Assembly: GCA_000149265.1 (NCBI GenBank)
Contig: CH002044.1
Location: forward strand, 1,577,052-1,641,051
Direction: 5' to 3'
DNA from: Ciona savignyi
Taxonomy: Eukaryota > Chordata > Ascidiacea > Phlebobranchia > Cionidae
DNA: 64,000 nucleotides
A program made the position numbers and the translations under genes. Position 1 is the first letter of the stretch. Each line of letters starts with the position of its first letter. This document shows positions 35,501 to 45,800 of the stretch, one piece after another. The notes below the pieces were generated by a model. It searched no databases. It was not told the origin of the DNA and was given only the letters and a program-made list of their open reading frames with translations.

Positions 35501-38500
35501 TCCCATTATTTGATCATTGTGTTGAATTGAATCAGACATTTCCGCAATTCGGAAGAAAATATATGTAATACGGCAGTGGTTTACATTAAAAAGCATTGGT
35601 AAATGGTCAATTCTCTAAACATCTCATTGCATATAAAGTCCCAATATTTCCCCAAGGTCACAAGCAACCCGTCAACAGTCCAATCGATGACGTTGACGCT
35701 TCCCACAACCGAACAACACCAAGTCATCAATCAACAACAACTCTTGCAACAACAACTATCGCAGCAACAACCCCAACAACAGCTGCAGCAAGCTCAGGCA
35801 AACATACAGACACACCAGCAACAACAGCAGAACAACTTGCAGCCACAACAACAGCAACAACAAAGGCAACAAGTGATTCCACAACAGGTAAATATCAGGA
35901 TATCCGCATTTTCTCTCATGGATAGGAATCACAAGCGCATTATATTACATGCAATCTTCAGATTTTGCCTACAGTCTAGTTGCTATTGTACTGTGTTGAA
36001 TATAATGGTATTCTGTGACAGTTCTGTCCTTAATACCATTACACCACTTGCCACTTGATTAAGGAAACATTCAAGTACCTTGCTCAATGACGCAACTAAT
36101 TAGTCGCGAGGGGCACCTGATGTACATGTCAGTTCAATCTATTATGGTAGGGTGTGATAATGAGGCATATGCACTATAAATGTACAGACACACAAATCAA
36201 ACTGTTTATTAGAAAATAATTAATCTTTTTCACAATTAGAAGTATGCAAACCCAGCTTTATATGTACTTTTCATTGTCCGCACTTGATATGGTTGCGCAG
36301 TGTGCACTATGCTTTACATCACTAAAATAGCTTCTGGTGTTAATCTATTTGTGTAAACTACTGAAAACTTTCTGCAACTTTTCTGCAAGTTAATTCCTGA
36401 CCCTTTTTATTAAACTCTATATGTTAACCACTTTTTGGGTATTTCTAAGTATTTAACAAATGGCGTTCAGGATTTATCAAATAGTAAATCAGTTTAAATA
36501 TTTAGTAGCTCATAGCTGGCCTAGAATATGTACGCAAAACCAGATTAGGCTACTGCACTCAAATTATTAAATGAACATTTAATGCTTTTTTCTTTGGTTA
36601 ATGACCCACACCCTCATTGTTCTAACAAATAATCATGAAGCAGCCTTCACAAAACTTGTAGGTTGCTAAAGTTACATTTGCTAGACTCCACTAAATTCCC
36701 ACCCACCACAGACGATGGTACTGATTGAGCCACACTCCACACCCTACCATGTGTGCAAGTACTGCAACAAGCAATTCTCAACAAGATGCGAACCGATTGG
36801 ACTCACAAACCCGGGATTACCCAATGGTCAAACAGTAGCCACGGTGACTGGTCAACACATGCAGCTCCCGATTTGCTCTTCAACAGGCCCCCTTGGCCTG
36901 GTAACCCCAGTTATGGCTTCCCTCCCGCAAGTTGTAAGTTTATATGAATAGGATTAATGTATAAATTGTGTTTTCTAATGTATAAATTTGGGTTTGTATA
37001 TATGAGGAAACTTGTTGATTTGCCAGGGGAGCAAAATTGCATCATTATGATCTAATGTTCGTTTTGCGAGTTTTAATTCAGGATCTTGTAAAGGACATAA
37101 CAATCAAGCGTTAGTTATGTAGATATAGGTATTAAATCTGTGGAACCAGGGATAAAAATTTTACTCTAGTGCTTTTAATTATAAGATTTCGGTAGGATGG
37201 GTATTCCTGTTTAATCTTTGTAAATGAAAAAAGCGAGTGGTGTTATCACATTGGGTTAGATGTTGCTTCACTTAAAACCCATTAATCCACTAGATCAGTG
37301 ATTCCCAACCGCGGCTCCCAGCTAGCCTTCTTGCGGCTCTCATTGACCTTTGAAAATCCCTTAAAAATATAAGAATCTGATTCTAATAATAAAAAAATTA
37401 AATTAGTATTCTAAAATTACCCTTGCTTAGTTTGAAGGCTAGGAAAAGAGTTTTTAGTTCATAGTTAAGGTTAGAGGCAAGGAAAGTTGTGAACAGGCTG
37501 CTATTGTTACGTCACTGTTTTCTTAAAGCAGTGTGTTTTCATGTTTTCATGAGTGTTTTCATGCGGCTCCATACGTATTCTAAAATTTGAAATTTGGCCC
37601 CGACACTAAAAAAGGTTGGGAACCACTGCACTAGATCCAGGCAATATCCAGTAAGTGCCTTGCCCAAGGGTCACAACTGACTAACTTGCAACCCATTTAG
37701 AATGCAAGTCTTTGAGTAAAAAACATATAAACCATGAAGAGTTTTTTTGATTAATAACCTGGTCTTATATTTCAAGGCGTTTGTTCAACCACCTTTGCAA
37801 CAACTCCATCAAACACAAGCCATGATTCAACATCAGCAGTCACATTTGCAACAAGAGAAACTGCAGGGCACTCAACAAAATCATCAACACACCCAACAAA
37901 TCAATATTCAACATCTGAATATTCAACAACAACCAAGAATTCAACAACAACAACAGCAGCAGCAGCACATTAGACAACAGCTGCAGCCAACACAGCAACA
38001 ACAACAACAACAACACCATCAGCAACAGGAGCAACCACAGAGCGCGCAACAAACAGAAAGACCACACGCGTGCAAATACTGCGAGAAACACTTCGCCACC
38101 AAGTGGTACCTCGACCAGCATGAGAAGATCCACACGGGGGAGGCAGACATGTGCAAGCAGTGCGGGAAGTACTTCGTAACCCGCTGGCACTTAGACAAGC
38201 ACATGAGAGTCCACATGTCTGGGGGCTCTAATGCGTCGAAGCGGGCGAAGAAAGAGACAGAATCGCCGTCAACAGCAACAATGCAAACGAACCCGGCAAA
38301 CTCGCATGTCCGACAAGTCCCAGCGATCGAGTTCCCACAACAGATCCTCGTCGAACCCCCATCAACCTCGATTCGCCAGATTATCTCTTCCACTTCGACG
38401 GTTACCGTGAGCAGTGTTGCAGAACAGGCGACCACCCGTGTCGTGTCCGCATCGTACCCACACCCCACCGACGGGACCCAGGTATTCCTACAAACGATGA

Positions 38501-38622
38501 GTCAACAAATGCCCCAGGAAAACCCGGGGGTTAACGTGTCGAGGGAAAACAACGAACAACATTCGAACCAAGATAATAAAAACCAGCAGCATCCTCACCC
38601 CATGTCAATTTCTTACTCATAA
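32547..38622 (+). CDS. Glutamine-rich zinc-finger protein, 7 exons
   Basis: Exons 32547-32815, 33506-33725, 34052-34269, 34788-34917, 35657-35887, 36712-36933 and 37777-38622 join in frame to 711 aa. Fingers: C80-x2-C83...H96-x3-C100 (C2HC, split by intron 1), a second C2HC in exon 2 (CYFCHKTGFSS...HQKKC), a C2H2 in exon 3 (CKYCAKEFSTKW...HERLFH), a C2HC at the exon 3/4 junction (CRFCGNYFSSKY...HEKIC), a half finger in exon 6 (CKYCNKQFSTR with no His partner), and two consecutive C2H2 fingers in exon 7 joined by a TGE linker (HEKIHTGEADMCKQCGKYF). Long glutamine runs in exons 5 and 7 resemble activation or condensation domains. It is probably a nuclear DNA-binding regulator. No ortholog recognised. 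The ATG at 32547 is the first in frame. Confidence 0.85.
33235..33412 (-). repeat. SINE family 1, 5' half, intron 1 of the zinc-finger gene
   Basis: In reverse it carries the head and the conserved CTAGCTAATCCGTTGTGTCC to GCCTGAACCCAGCAGATTAA region. The (ATCCT) tail is lost. Confidence 0.75.
35735..35887 (+). repeat. CAA/CAG trinucleotide-rich coding repeat
   Basis: Glutamine-coding tract of exon 5. Mixed CAA and CAG codons make it less slippage-prone than a pure run. Confidence 0.85.
36040..36110 (-). repeat. Decayed SINE family 1 fragment
   Basis: CAAGTACCTTGCTCAATGAC and nearby bases match the GTGCCTTGCCCAAGGACAC part of the element in reverse. Confidence 0.4.
37197..37715 (-). repeat. 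SINE family 1 interrupted by a hAT MITE
   Basis: The left part (37197-37295) runs from the tail to AACCCATTAATCC. The right part (37637-37715) continues with CAGGCAATATCCAGTAAGTG. The break holds the MITE at 37296-37628. Confidence 0.75.
37296..37628. mobile_element. hAT-type MITE, 333 bp, with 8-bp target duplication
   Basis: Terminal inverted repeats CAGTGATTCCCAACC and GGTTGGGAACCACTG are flanked by perfect CACTAGAT copies (37288-37295 and 37629-37636). No coding sequence inside. It sits in the intron before exon 7 of the zinc-finger gene. Confidence 0.88.
37795..38045 (+). repeat. CAA/CAG/CAC-rich coding repeat
   Basis: Glutamine/histidine-rich tract in the last exon, upstream of the two C-terminal fingers. 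The opposite strand gives a leucine-rich shadow frame. Confidence 0.85.
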
Positions 38623-38715
38623 CGTTTGTTGAAGTAAATGAAAATGGCTGTAGATACAAACAAGTAGTACTCGATTAGCAAATATGCTAGGTAGTATCAC
38701 TTACAATTACTTTTT

Positions 38716-38721
38716 AATAAA
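38716..38721 (+). terminator. Poly(A) signal of the zinc-finger gene
   Basis: AATAAA about 95 nt after the stop. A second AATAAA at 38854-38859 is an alternative. Confidence 0.55.
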
Positions 38722-38724
38722 TCA

Positions 38725-39330
38725 CTATGTACCTGGGTGACTATTTTTAGCCGAATTAAACTTTTACTTTTTATTGCCGAATTGTGTCGTTCCTTTAAAT
38801 GTGTAGTGGTGTCATATATTGTTTGATGAGATCACACTGGATTGCATATTTTAAATAAAAACAGATGCTTATCGCCATGCAGTTTGACTGATTTTCGTTT
38901 GGTCCAGCTGATTAATTCTACTGGTAGTGTGTTGAACCGTCAACTGGAGGGTGGTGAGATCACATTCAACTAGCTGCTGTGGGAAGGATTACACATATTA
39001 TAGCATTAATGCAAGCTTCCTGCAATCAGGTTAAATTTAATAGCTAATGTGAGACAAATTGTGTTAAATGCTTTACCAGGGATGAAATAAGCGATAAGAT
39101 GGCGTGGTATGAATGCAATGCATAGCTTTTATACTACTCAACCAGGAAACAAAACGGAGTCTAAAAGCAGGGAACCCTTAATCAACACTTATTTCATCCC
39201 CAGCTCTAATAATATAATCTTTAGTTTGTATTTAATTTCCGCTCTAGTTTCCTCTTTACCTGAAACAAATTAGACTCTTGGTACCAATGCATTATCCACT
39301 TCATACAAAACAAACATAATAGAAAATAAT
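38725..39330. other. Short intergenic spacer between convergent genes
   Basis: The zinc-finger gene (+) and the ERAL1-like gene (-) converge here. No gene and no clear element seen. A weak tRNA-like repeat trace may lie at 38900-39010. Confidence 0.5.
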
Positions 39331-39336
39331 TTTATT
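39331..39336 (-). terminator. AATAAA overlapping the ERAL1 stop codon
   Basis: The minus strand reads AAATAAAATT across the last Lys and stop codons. If used, the mRNA would end almost directly after the stop. Other signals downstream are possible. Confidence 0.3.
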
Positions 39337-40555
39337 TTAGATAAGGCATTAATTGGACTGTTGCTTCACAATTTAAAAGCTTTTCAATTCTAGATTTAGC
39401 AGAATATTCAATGGTGTCCATGCTTTGATTTAGAAGTCGTGCATGGGCATTTTTTCTGCAAACCAGTTCAAATTGCAGATTCATTACTCCGTGGTTACGT
39501 TGCAAACTTGATACTCCGACTTTTATTTGGTATGGAATTTCATAAGGCAAGTTGTCCAACATAGCAGAACGCACAATATCTTTCAGTATATTGTCTGTTG
39601 GTTCAGGCGTTACAACATTTTGGGGGAAATTCCACCTACCCGACCTTGTTTTAGAAGTAAGGTAATTGCGTAATCGGTCTGTTTCCCACCCTCTTAATGC
39701 AGATATGACGAAAACTTCATTAAAGTGAGGCCACCCCCGACAGTTCCGTAGTTGCTGTAGCAGTTTTTCCTCGCTCCGGTACAAGAATCCTAAATCTTCC
39801 GTGCTTGACAACTCATCAACCTTATTTATAGCTTGAATCACTTCTGCTTTCACTGGAGGCACTTCTATAGGTTTGGGAGGGTTTTTCCTCTTTACCGGTT
39901 TACATTCCACACCACCAACTACACCTGTTGTCAGCTGTGGTATAAGCTCATAAACGGTGGATTTTTTTCGAACCTTATCCAATTTATTTATTACCAAAAT
40001 GGAAGGGATGTGCTGGTGTTTTATTAGGTGCACCAGTACTTCGGGGTCCAAGAATCCGTTTAAAGTTCTTTTCATGGAAAGGTCGACAACCACCAGACAA
40101 ATGTCGGACTCCGCAAAACAATCGCTCGGAAAATCTTGGTTGAATTGTCCATGAAACCTTTTCGATTTCGACTTATTAAAAATACCAGGGGAGTCTTGAA
40201 ACTCAATTTGAACATCCCCATGGGTGAAAATTCCGAGAGAATTTTTGACCGTGGTATCAATTCTAGTCGATGTTGCCATGACTTGTGTGTTGATAAGGGT
40301 GTTCACAAGCGTTGATTTTCCAACATTGGGCATGCCTATAACACCCACCCTTAGCCGTTTACTGTTCTTCACTGCATCTTTTTTATCGGATTCAAACTGC
40401 AGTTTACTGAAGTCTGAGGAAACGTTAACTTTTTCTGTGACAGGTAGTTCATTCAAGAAACTGGGCATGTTCGAATAAGCTGAGTTGACAACTTTTTCTT
40501 TTGATTTACTGAAATGCAACAAAAATAATCTTGTTCGCTCCATTATTCTTTGCAT
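39332..40555 (-). CDS. ERAL1: ERAL1-type mitochondrial Era GTPase, intronless
   Basis: Single-exon frame. Starting at the ATG at 40555 gives 407 aa, close to human ERAL1. The open frame extends upstream to 40720. G motifs: G1 GMPNVGKST (about 74-82), G3 DSPG, G4 NKLD and G5 SALRG. The N-terminus (MQRIMERTRLFLLHFSKSK) is basic and hydrophobic like a mitochondrial import signal. The C-terminal region aligns in shape with the KH domain (VCRKNAHARLL to VQLMPYLK), but the GxxG loop is missing. Known role of the family: GTP-dependent chaperone for the 12S rRNA in small mitoribosomal subunit assembly. Between G4 and G5 lies a lysine/proline-rich insertion (PVKRKNPPKPIEVPPVK). An acceptor-like site at about 40599 could trim the 5' UTR or receive a spliced leader. 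Confidence 0.88.
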   Translation of the reverse strand: MQRIMERTRLFLLHFSKSKEKVVNSAYSNMPSFLNELPVTEKVNVSSDFSKLQFESDKKDAVKNSKRLRVGVIGMPNVGKSTLVNTLINTQVMATSTRIDTTVKNSLGIFTHGDVQIEFQDSPGIFNKSKSKRFHGQFNQDFPSDCFAESDICLVVVDLSMKRTLNGFLDPEVLVHLIKHQHIPSILVINKLDKVRKKSTVYELIPQLTTGVVGGVECKPVKRKNPPKPIEVPPVKAEVIQAINKVDELSSTEDLGFLYRSEEKLLQQLRNCRGWPHFNEVFVISALRGWETDRLRNYLTSKTRSGRWNFPQNVVTPEPTDNILKDIVRSAMLDNLPYEIPYQIKVGVSSLQRNHGVMNLQFELVCRKNAHARLLNQSMDTIEYSAKSRIEKLLNCEATVQLMPYLK

Positions 40556-40896
40556 TGTGATGAAACACTTACGTCGCTTATAGATGAACCCAAAGATCCT
40601 ATAATAAAAGGAAATATTACTGATAACAATGGCCCTGTGTAAAGCACAGATTTTAATCTGTGGACAAATTTTTATTTCATGTCTGCAGACAATATAATTC
40701 GTGGACTCAGCAATGTCCAAGACATATACTTGGTGGGAGTCGACTGTTAAAGGTTACTGCTTACTAACAAACACAAAACAGGTAAGGTTATTTTATTATT
40801 AGTTCTAAGACTTCTAACTTTTCGTCATTTGGGAACACATGACTTTTTCGTTTCGGTACCAGCTGTAGACTTTAACCCGAGTTGGAAAAACATGTT

Positions 40897-41050
40897 TTCC
40901 ATGTTTATCCCCGTGAATGGGAAAACCAAGAGGGTTAACACACGTAATATGTACGGTCGTGTGGCCAAATGGTTAACGCGACCGATACATATACCGACTA
41001 CTATACAAAAACGGTCCAAGTGACGAGCCCATCATAGGTTAAAAAAAACA
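40897..41050. repeat. SINE family 1 tail joined to SINE family 2
   Basis: 40897-40950 is the reverse 3' end of family 1 (GTTTATCCCCGTGAATGGGA). 40953-41050 is a plus-strand family 2 copy (GTGTGGCCAAATGGTTAACG, then ACGAGCCCATCATAGG). Confidence 0.7.
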
Positions 41051-41832
41051 CACGTAATATGTCGCATTTTATTTAATTTGTTTAGATTTAGCCGTTACAT
41101 CAAATTTTATTTTGATTTGTTTAGATTTAGTTATTATTGTGTGATTTATTGACTGTTCGTTTAACCGTTATTCTACGTCATTTTGTATTTTAAATATTTT
41201 TGTTATTTGGACGAAAAAATAACGAACTAATTTCTAATAAGTACCGTTTAACCAGGTTAAACGTTTAGAAGAGCATCTGCATCGCCCAAAGTTTGTTGGT
41301 CAAAACCACAAACTGGTTTAATCCGTTGTTGTCTTGTGCAAGCGACTGAAACACTAGAAAGGTCCAAATACCTTAACTCCGCTAGGCGGCGGGCACGAGG
41401 TATTATCATCAGCCCCTGCGTTATATTCCAATTAGAAGTAGATTGTAAACTGTCTTGTGGCCGAGTGATTTGCATCGATTCATATACAGAATTTGCTTAG
41501 ACCGGAAAACAAATGTCTATTTACAAAGCTAAATATAACCTGCTCTATTCTATCCCAACTACAAAAAGTAGATCATATGCAAACTTTGTATTAATCCACA
41601 CACGCGCTAATGATTCGCACCAAAAAGTAGTTTAAAAGACTTCAAAAAACCAAAATATCGTTCATGTTCAGTGTAATAAATGGAAGTAATGCGAAGTAAA
41701 TCGTTAGACTGAATAGAAAACATGGAGTTATCGTTAACTGTAAGGTCTATGTTTCAATTGCAAAATAAAAACTGAATTCATGTCGAAATTGTCGACCATG
41801 TTAGTGTTCCACACGTCTTGGATTGTATAACA

Positions 41833-42306
41833 CAGTGGTTCCCAAACCGGGCGCCGCGGCGCCCTGGGGAGCCGCGAGACTTTGCCAGGGGCGCCACGAA
41901 AGCATGCGGAAGTTGCTGCATTTATTGTTTTTTTCACAAAAATTACAGTACATGTTCGTTACACCAGTAAAACGTTAATTGGAGATGTTTAAGCCTGGTG
42001 TACAACCCCATACACTGGCATACAGCATTCGTTTTACTTGTAAAATCCATTGTTCGGTGTTATCTCCCACTATTTGCTGACAAACGTGGCATTGATTTTC
42101 GAATAATGGTTTGTCAAATAACTGCTTTGCATTAATTGACTGTTCGTCACTTTGGTGAATAGTTCTGAATGGTTATCCAAATGCGTGCTAGTCTGGATCT
42201 ACAATATACAATACTTGCAGTTTAAAAATTTTGGGTTTATGAGGGAGCCGCACGGTTTAAAAAGTTTTCAAAGGCGCCGCCAACCAAAAAAGTTTGGGAA
42301 CCACTG
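41833..42306. mobile_element. hAT-type MITE, 474 bp, with 8-bp target duplication
   Basis: Ends are CAGTGGTTCCCAAACC and AGTTTGGGAACCACTG. Flanks are perfect GTATAACA copies (41825-41832 and 42307-42314). GC-rich near-terminal repeats (GGGCGCCGCGGCGCC) lie inside the left end and GGCGCCGCC inside the right. No transposase. Confidence 0.92.
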
Positions 42307-42403
42307 GTATAACATGTCATTATGTCTATACACTGCATAAACAGCAACACTTGTTATCGGTCGCTAGTCAATTCGAACCAAGGGTATTAATAATAGATTA
42401 GTC

Positions 42404-42503
42404 NNNNNNNNNNNNNNNNNNNNNNNNNNNNNNNNNNNNNNNNNNNNNNNNNNNNNNNNNNNNNNNNNNNNNNNNNNNNNNNNNNNNNNNNNNNNNNNNN
42501 NNN
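42404..42503. other. 100-N assembly gap
   Basis: A round 100-base run of N. Unlike the first gap, the two flanks do not share an obvious overlap, so real sequence is probably missing. Confidence 0.95.
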
Positions 42504-42744
42504 TAATTATACACATGAGGTGTAAACCGATACAAAAAAAACATTTATCTTTTATCCAGTTTGTCCACTGGAATACCGGTATATATTATTGTTTTTTAAT
42601 CGTGCGTTTAAATATAAGCAAACATCTTTATAGAGAAGATATCGCTTGTTAATTTCTCATTGCAATTAGAAAATGGTATACATATGCGTTTTATTTGCGT
42701 AGATATAGAAAAACGCGAGTAGCGTTATTGATTTTTTTTTAACC

Positions 42745-42800
42745 TATCCAAGTTTCGAAGCCATGATGGTCTCGTCACTAGGACGTTTTTTATATAAGAG
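42745..42800 (-). repeat. SINE family 2 fragment
   Basis: In reverse it contains the CCTAGTGACGAG stretch found at about 41018 and 60533. The head is missing. Confidence 0.4.
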
Positions 42801-45800
42801 TCGGGGTAGCGTTATTTAACAGTGAATAACCAACCAAGAAAACAGCAGGAGCCACCTTGTGGTGGATTATTATATCCAGGAGTTGAAAGAGTTGCTGCAA
42901 TCAGGTTTCCCGCCAAAAGGACATCGGGTTAAAACCGTGTCCAAAGGCGACTGCAGTAGAATTTTGTTTTACCTTTCCGTTTGGTTTTGGAGCCAAGAAA
43001 GGATCTCCGGCCAGTTAATTTAGATTATGTGTATCAAATTCTGCCAACACACGATTTCCCCTGGCATTTATCAGACGATATGACCATGCATAAATCCTTA
43101 ATGGATTTTCCCACTCTATACAAATATGAAAGGTTGTGTCATTTAGCAGTTCACGGAAGCTGACTCTGATCCATTGATATCCCACCCGTACCGATCGGAT
43201 CGCTCAAAACTCAAGTTGCACCCAATATACAACATACTTAAAGCTCCTTTAACTTGACTTTCAGCATACGAGATAGTTTGGCGGTTATCACGTTGTAACG
43301 TCTGTTGTTGCTCCTCTACCCATGGAGGTAAAAGCAACATCCTATATCTTCGGCTGTTTTACCAATTGCACAGAACAATAAAGTGTATTGGGAGATGGAT
43401 TTTCTTAAAGCCACCTTTAATAATTGAACAAGGAACCCATGAAATGTTAATTGCGTCCGACAAAATTTGAGAAACGGGCAATTTTCGCTCTTGATTTATC
43501 ACATCGGCAATCTTACGCGAAACCTAATCTGTCCCTTAAAATAGGCTTATTTGATTAGGCTAATTGGATTTCTTAGTCTCCGAAATCCCTTTGGTGGCCA
43601 CAAAGGTTAATTCTGCCGTGGTGTGTGGTGCTAATCACAAAACAGAAGATTGTGGATAGGTAATGTGGTATACATTGATCCCCAATGGAGCAAATTGAAT
43701 TTTTGTAAGGAGTGTTGCGATACAGAAAACGGTGCTTGTGGTCAGAAAGCGCCGATGGACTAGTAGGGGATCGAAAGTATCGCGGTTTACGGGGAGCATC
43801 TATCCGTGCACGTTTACAAGATTGTTGCCAGCCACAAGATTACATAACGCCCGATGTAAACTTTTTCACACGAATACATCATCTTTAATGTGTAAAAATA
43901 GGCTTTGCGTGCATTATTGCACATATATCGACAGTTTTTTTCTGACCTTGATCATGATTAATTGTCCTTTCAAATACAGGTTTTGATATAGAATGATTAA
44001 ATATACATATATTCCCGTACATATGTCATATATTCGTTGCTAGCCATTAGTAAAAACGACGCCGTGTCTTGATTGGAAAGATTATTCATACTTTACAATC
44101 AGGTTGAAATGTAAGATCGGTTGTAAGATTGTTGCAGCGACTTTTTCCGCAAAGGCCAAAAAAGAATCGTTGTTTCTTTATTATGAGAAAAGAGGGACTC
44201 TCCGCGCCCCTCTCACTTCACGTTTTGCTAATTGCGATTGTACTGTCATTATCCTTATTCTTGCTGCTTAAGACAAGGAAATATGCAGCATTTAAACTTG
44301 AACTTATTTATATGAGCCGAAAAAGTGTGTAGAGTCAGAAAGTACAATACCTTGTTTTTTATCAAAAATTACCAAATGACCAGAGCCATGAGACTTCGTA
44401 TTATTAATTTGTTAACAGTTTAGTTCAGAAGAGTCTAACAGTAGTTACTGTATGTGTATTGAGTTTTCACGTAAATTATTAAAAGGTGGAAACATTTTAA
44501 ATCTGTTACAAATCCCGGATGAAGAAGTTTTAAAAAAACTTAACATCAGTTTAGCTTAAAATTAATTATAACCAATACTATTGCGTTAGCGTTAGCGGGC
44601 AAATCACAATTGGAATTTAAATGGTCAAGTTAGAAATCAGCATTGACACATCATCCATTTTCGTTGTATAACAGAATTCACGATAAAACTACAAGTTTAT
44701 TAGAATTCACAACAAAACTGCAAGTTTGTTACCTAGTGTAAGTCATCCACTGTACCATAATGAACTCATCGAAGATGTGCAGCTTCACGTGTTCAGTGAA
44801 CCGTATCCTGTCGTCCGCCGAATTCCAGAGGGACAACATAGCCCGATGCGGTCGCGGATTCCAGTTTTAAGGTCCATTAGTATCTATTTTAACGGCGGGT
44901 AATTCATCGTCATTCTTTGTCGACGTGCGGTGCATCAAAAGGGCAATTAATTACGCACACATATTGATTTAACTTGAACATTATGTGAAAAATTAATGAC
45001 AAGACGCTTCTGGATTTTCTAGTAAATCTGCTGTTATTGATTATGACATAAAACGTAAGATTTTAAATAATTAGAATACGCATAATTGTCGCCGAAATCT
45101 AATACGATTTAAATGTTGCATGTTAAAGCGTACAGCTAACATTCTCCCCCTATGTTTGCGGCTGCGGTACATAGACCAACTTGGATTTGGTTTTCGCGGT
45201 ACATTTTAGCAGTGCCGGTTATTGCATCCTTGGTGCATACCGTTGGTAATTTGAATACTGTGTAATAGCGAGGTCCTTAAGCTAAATCATAGTTTCGATG
45301 TAAAGTTGTTGATACAGTTCTTTATATGTTAACTAGGTAAAATCCGCATTTACTTGTGCTACCTTCTATGCATAGATACCACTCGGGCCGTCTATGGGTG
45401 ACCAATTGGTCACGTAACGTAAACAGGTTTTACAAAAATGGATGGCCAGCAAAATAGAAACCAAGGAAGTCGCATTCATTTTTTCGCGATACACTTGGTG
45501 CACTTACTCGCAAAGCTATAATAAATAAAGTGGCGCGCTTATACAGTTTCACTGTCTGTTTCAAGGGATTAATTATAGTCTAGCCTACGCCGGCAGTTCA
45601 GTTCTATTTAAGCGATTGATCGAAGTTATTCTCTTCCACTGGGAGTTATAACTAGGATATTAATGAGGCAGGGCAATGTAAGTCATTGGGGAAAACGGGA
45701 CAGCATGCTTTACAATAGTTTACGTTGTTGTGTTGGCGCATATTCATTTGCTTGCAATAACTAGCTTTTGGAAAGGTTGCTGTAAAAGTTGCATATTGTT

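Noticed and set aside
37840-38468. Long leucine-rich and other minus-strand frames over the last zinc-finger exon
   Set aside because: Antisense shadows of the CAA/CAG tract and finger-coding sequence, with no independent support.
40556-40720. Longer ERAL1 start giving 462 aa
   Set aside because: The extra residues are not mitochondrial-signal-like and contain possible splice signals. The start at 40555 gives the family's usual length.
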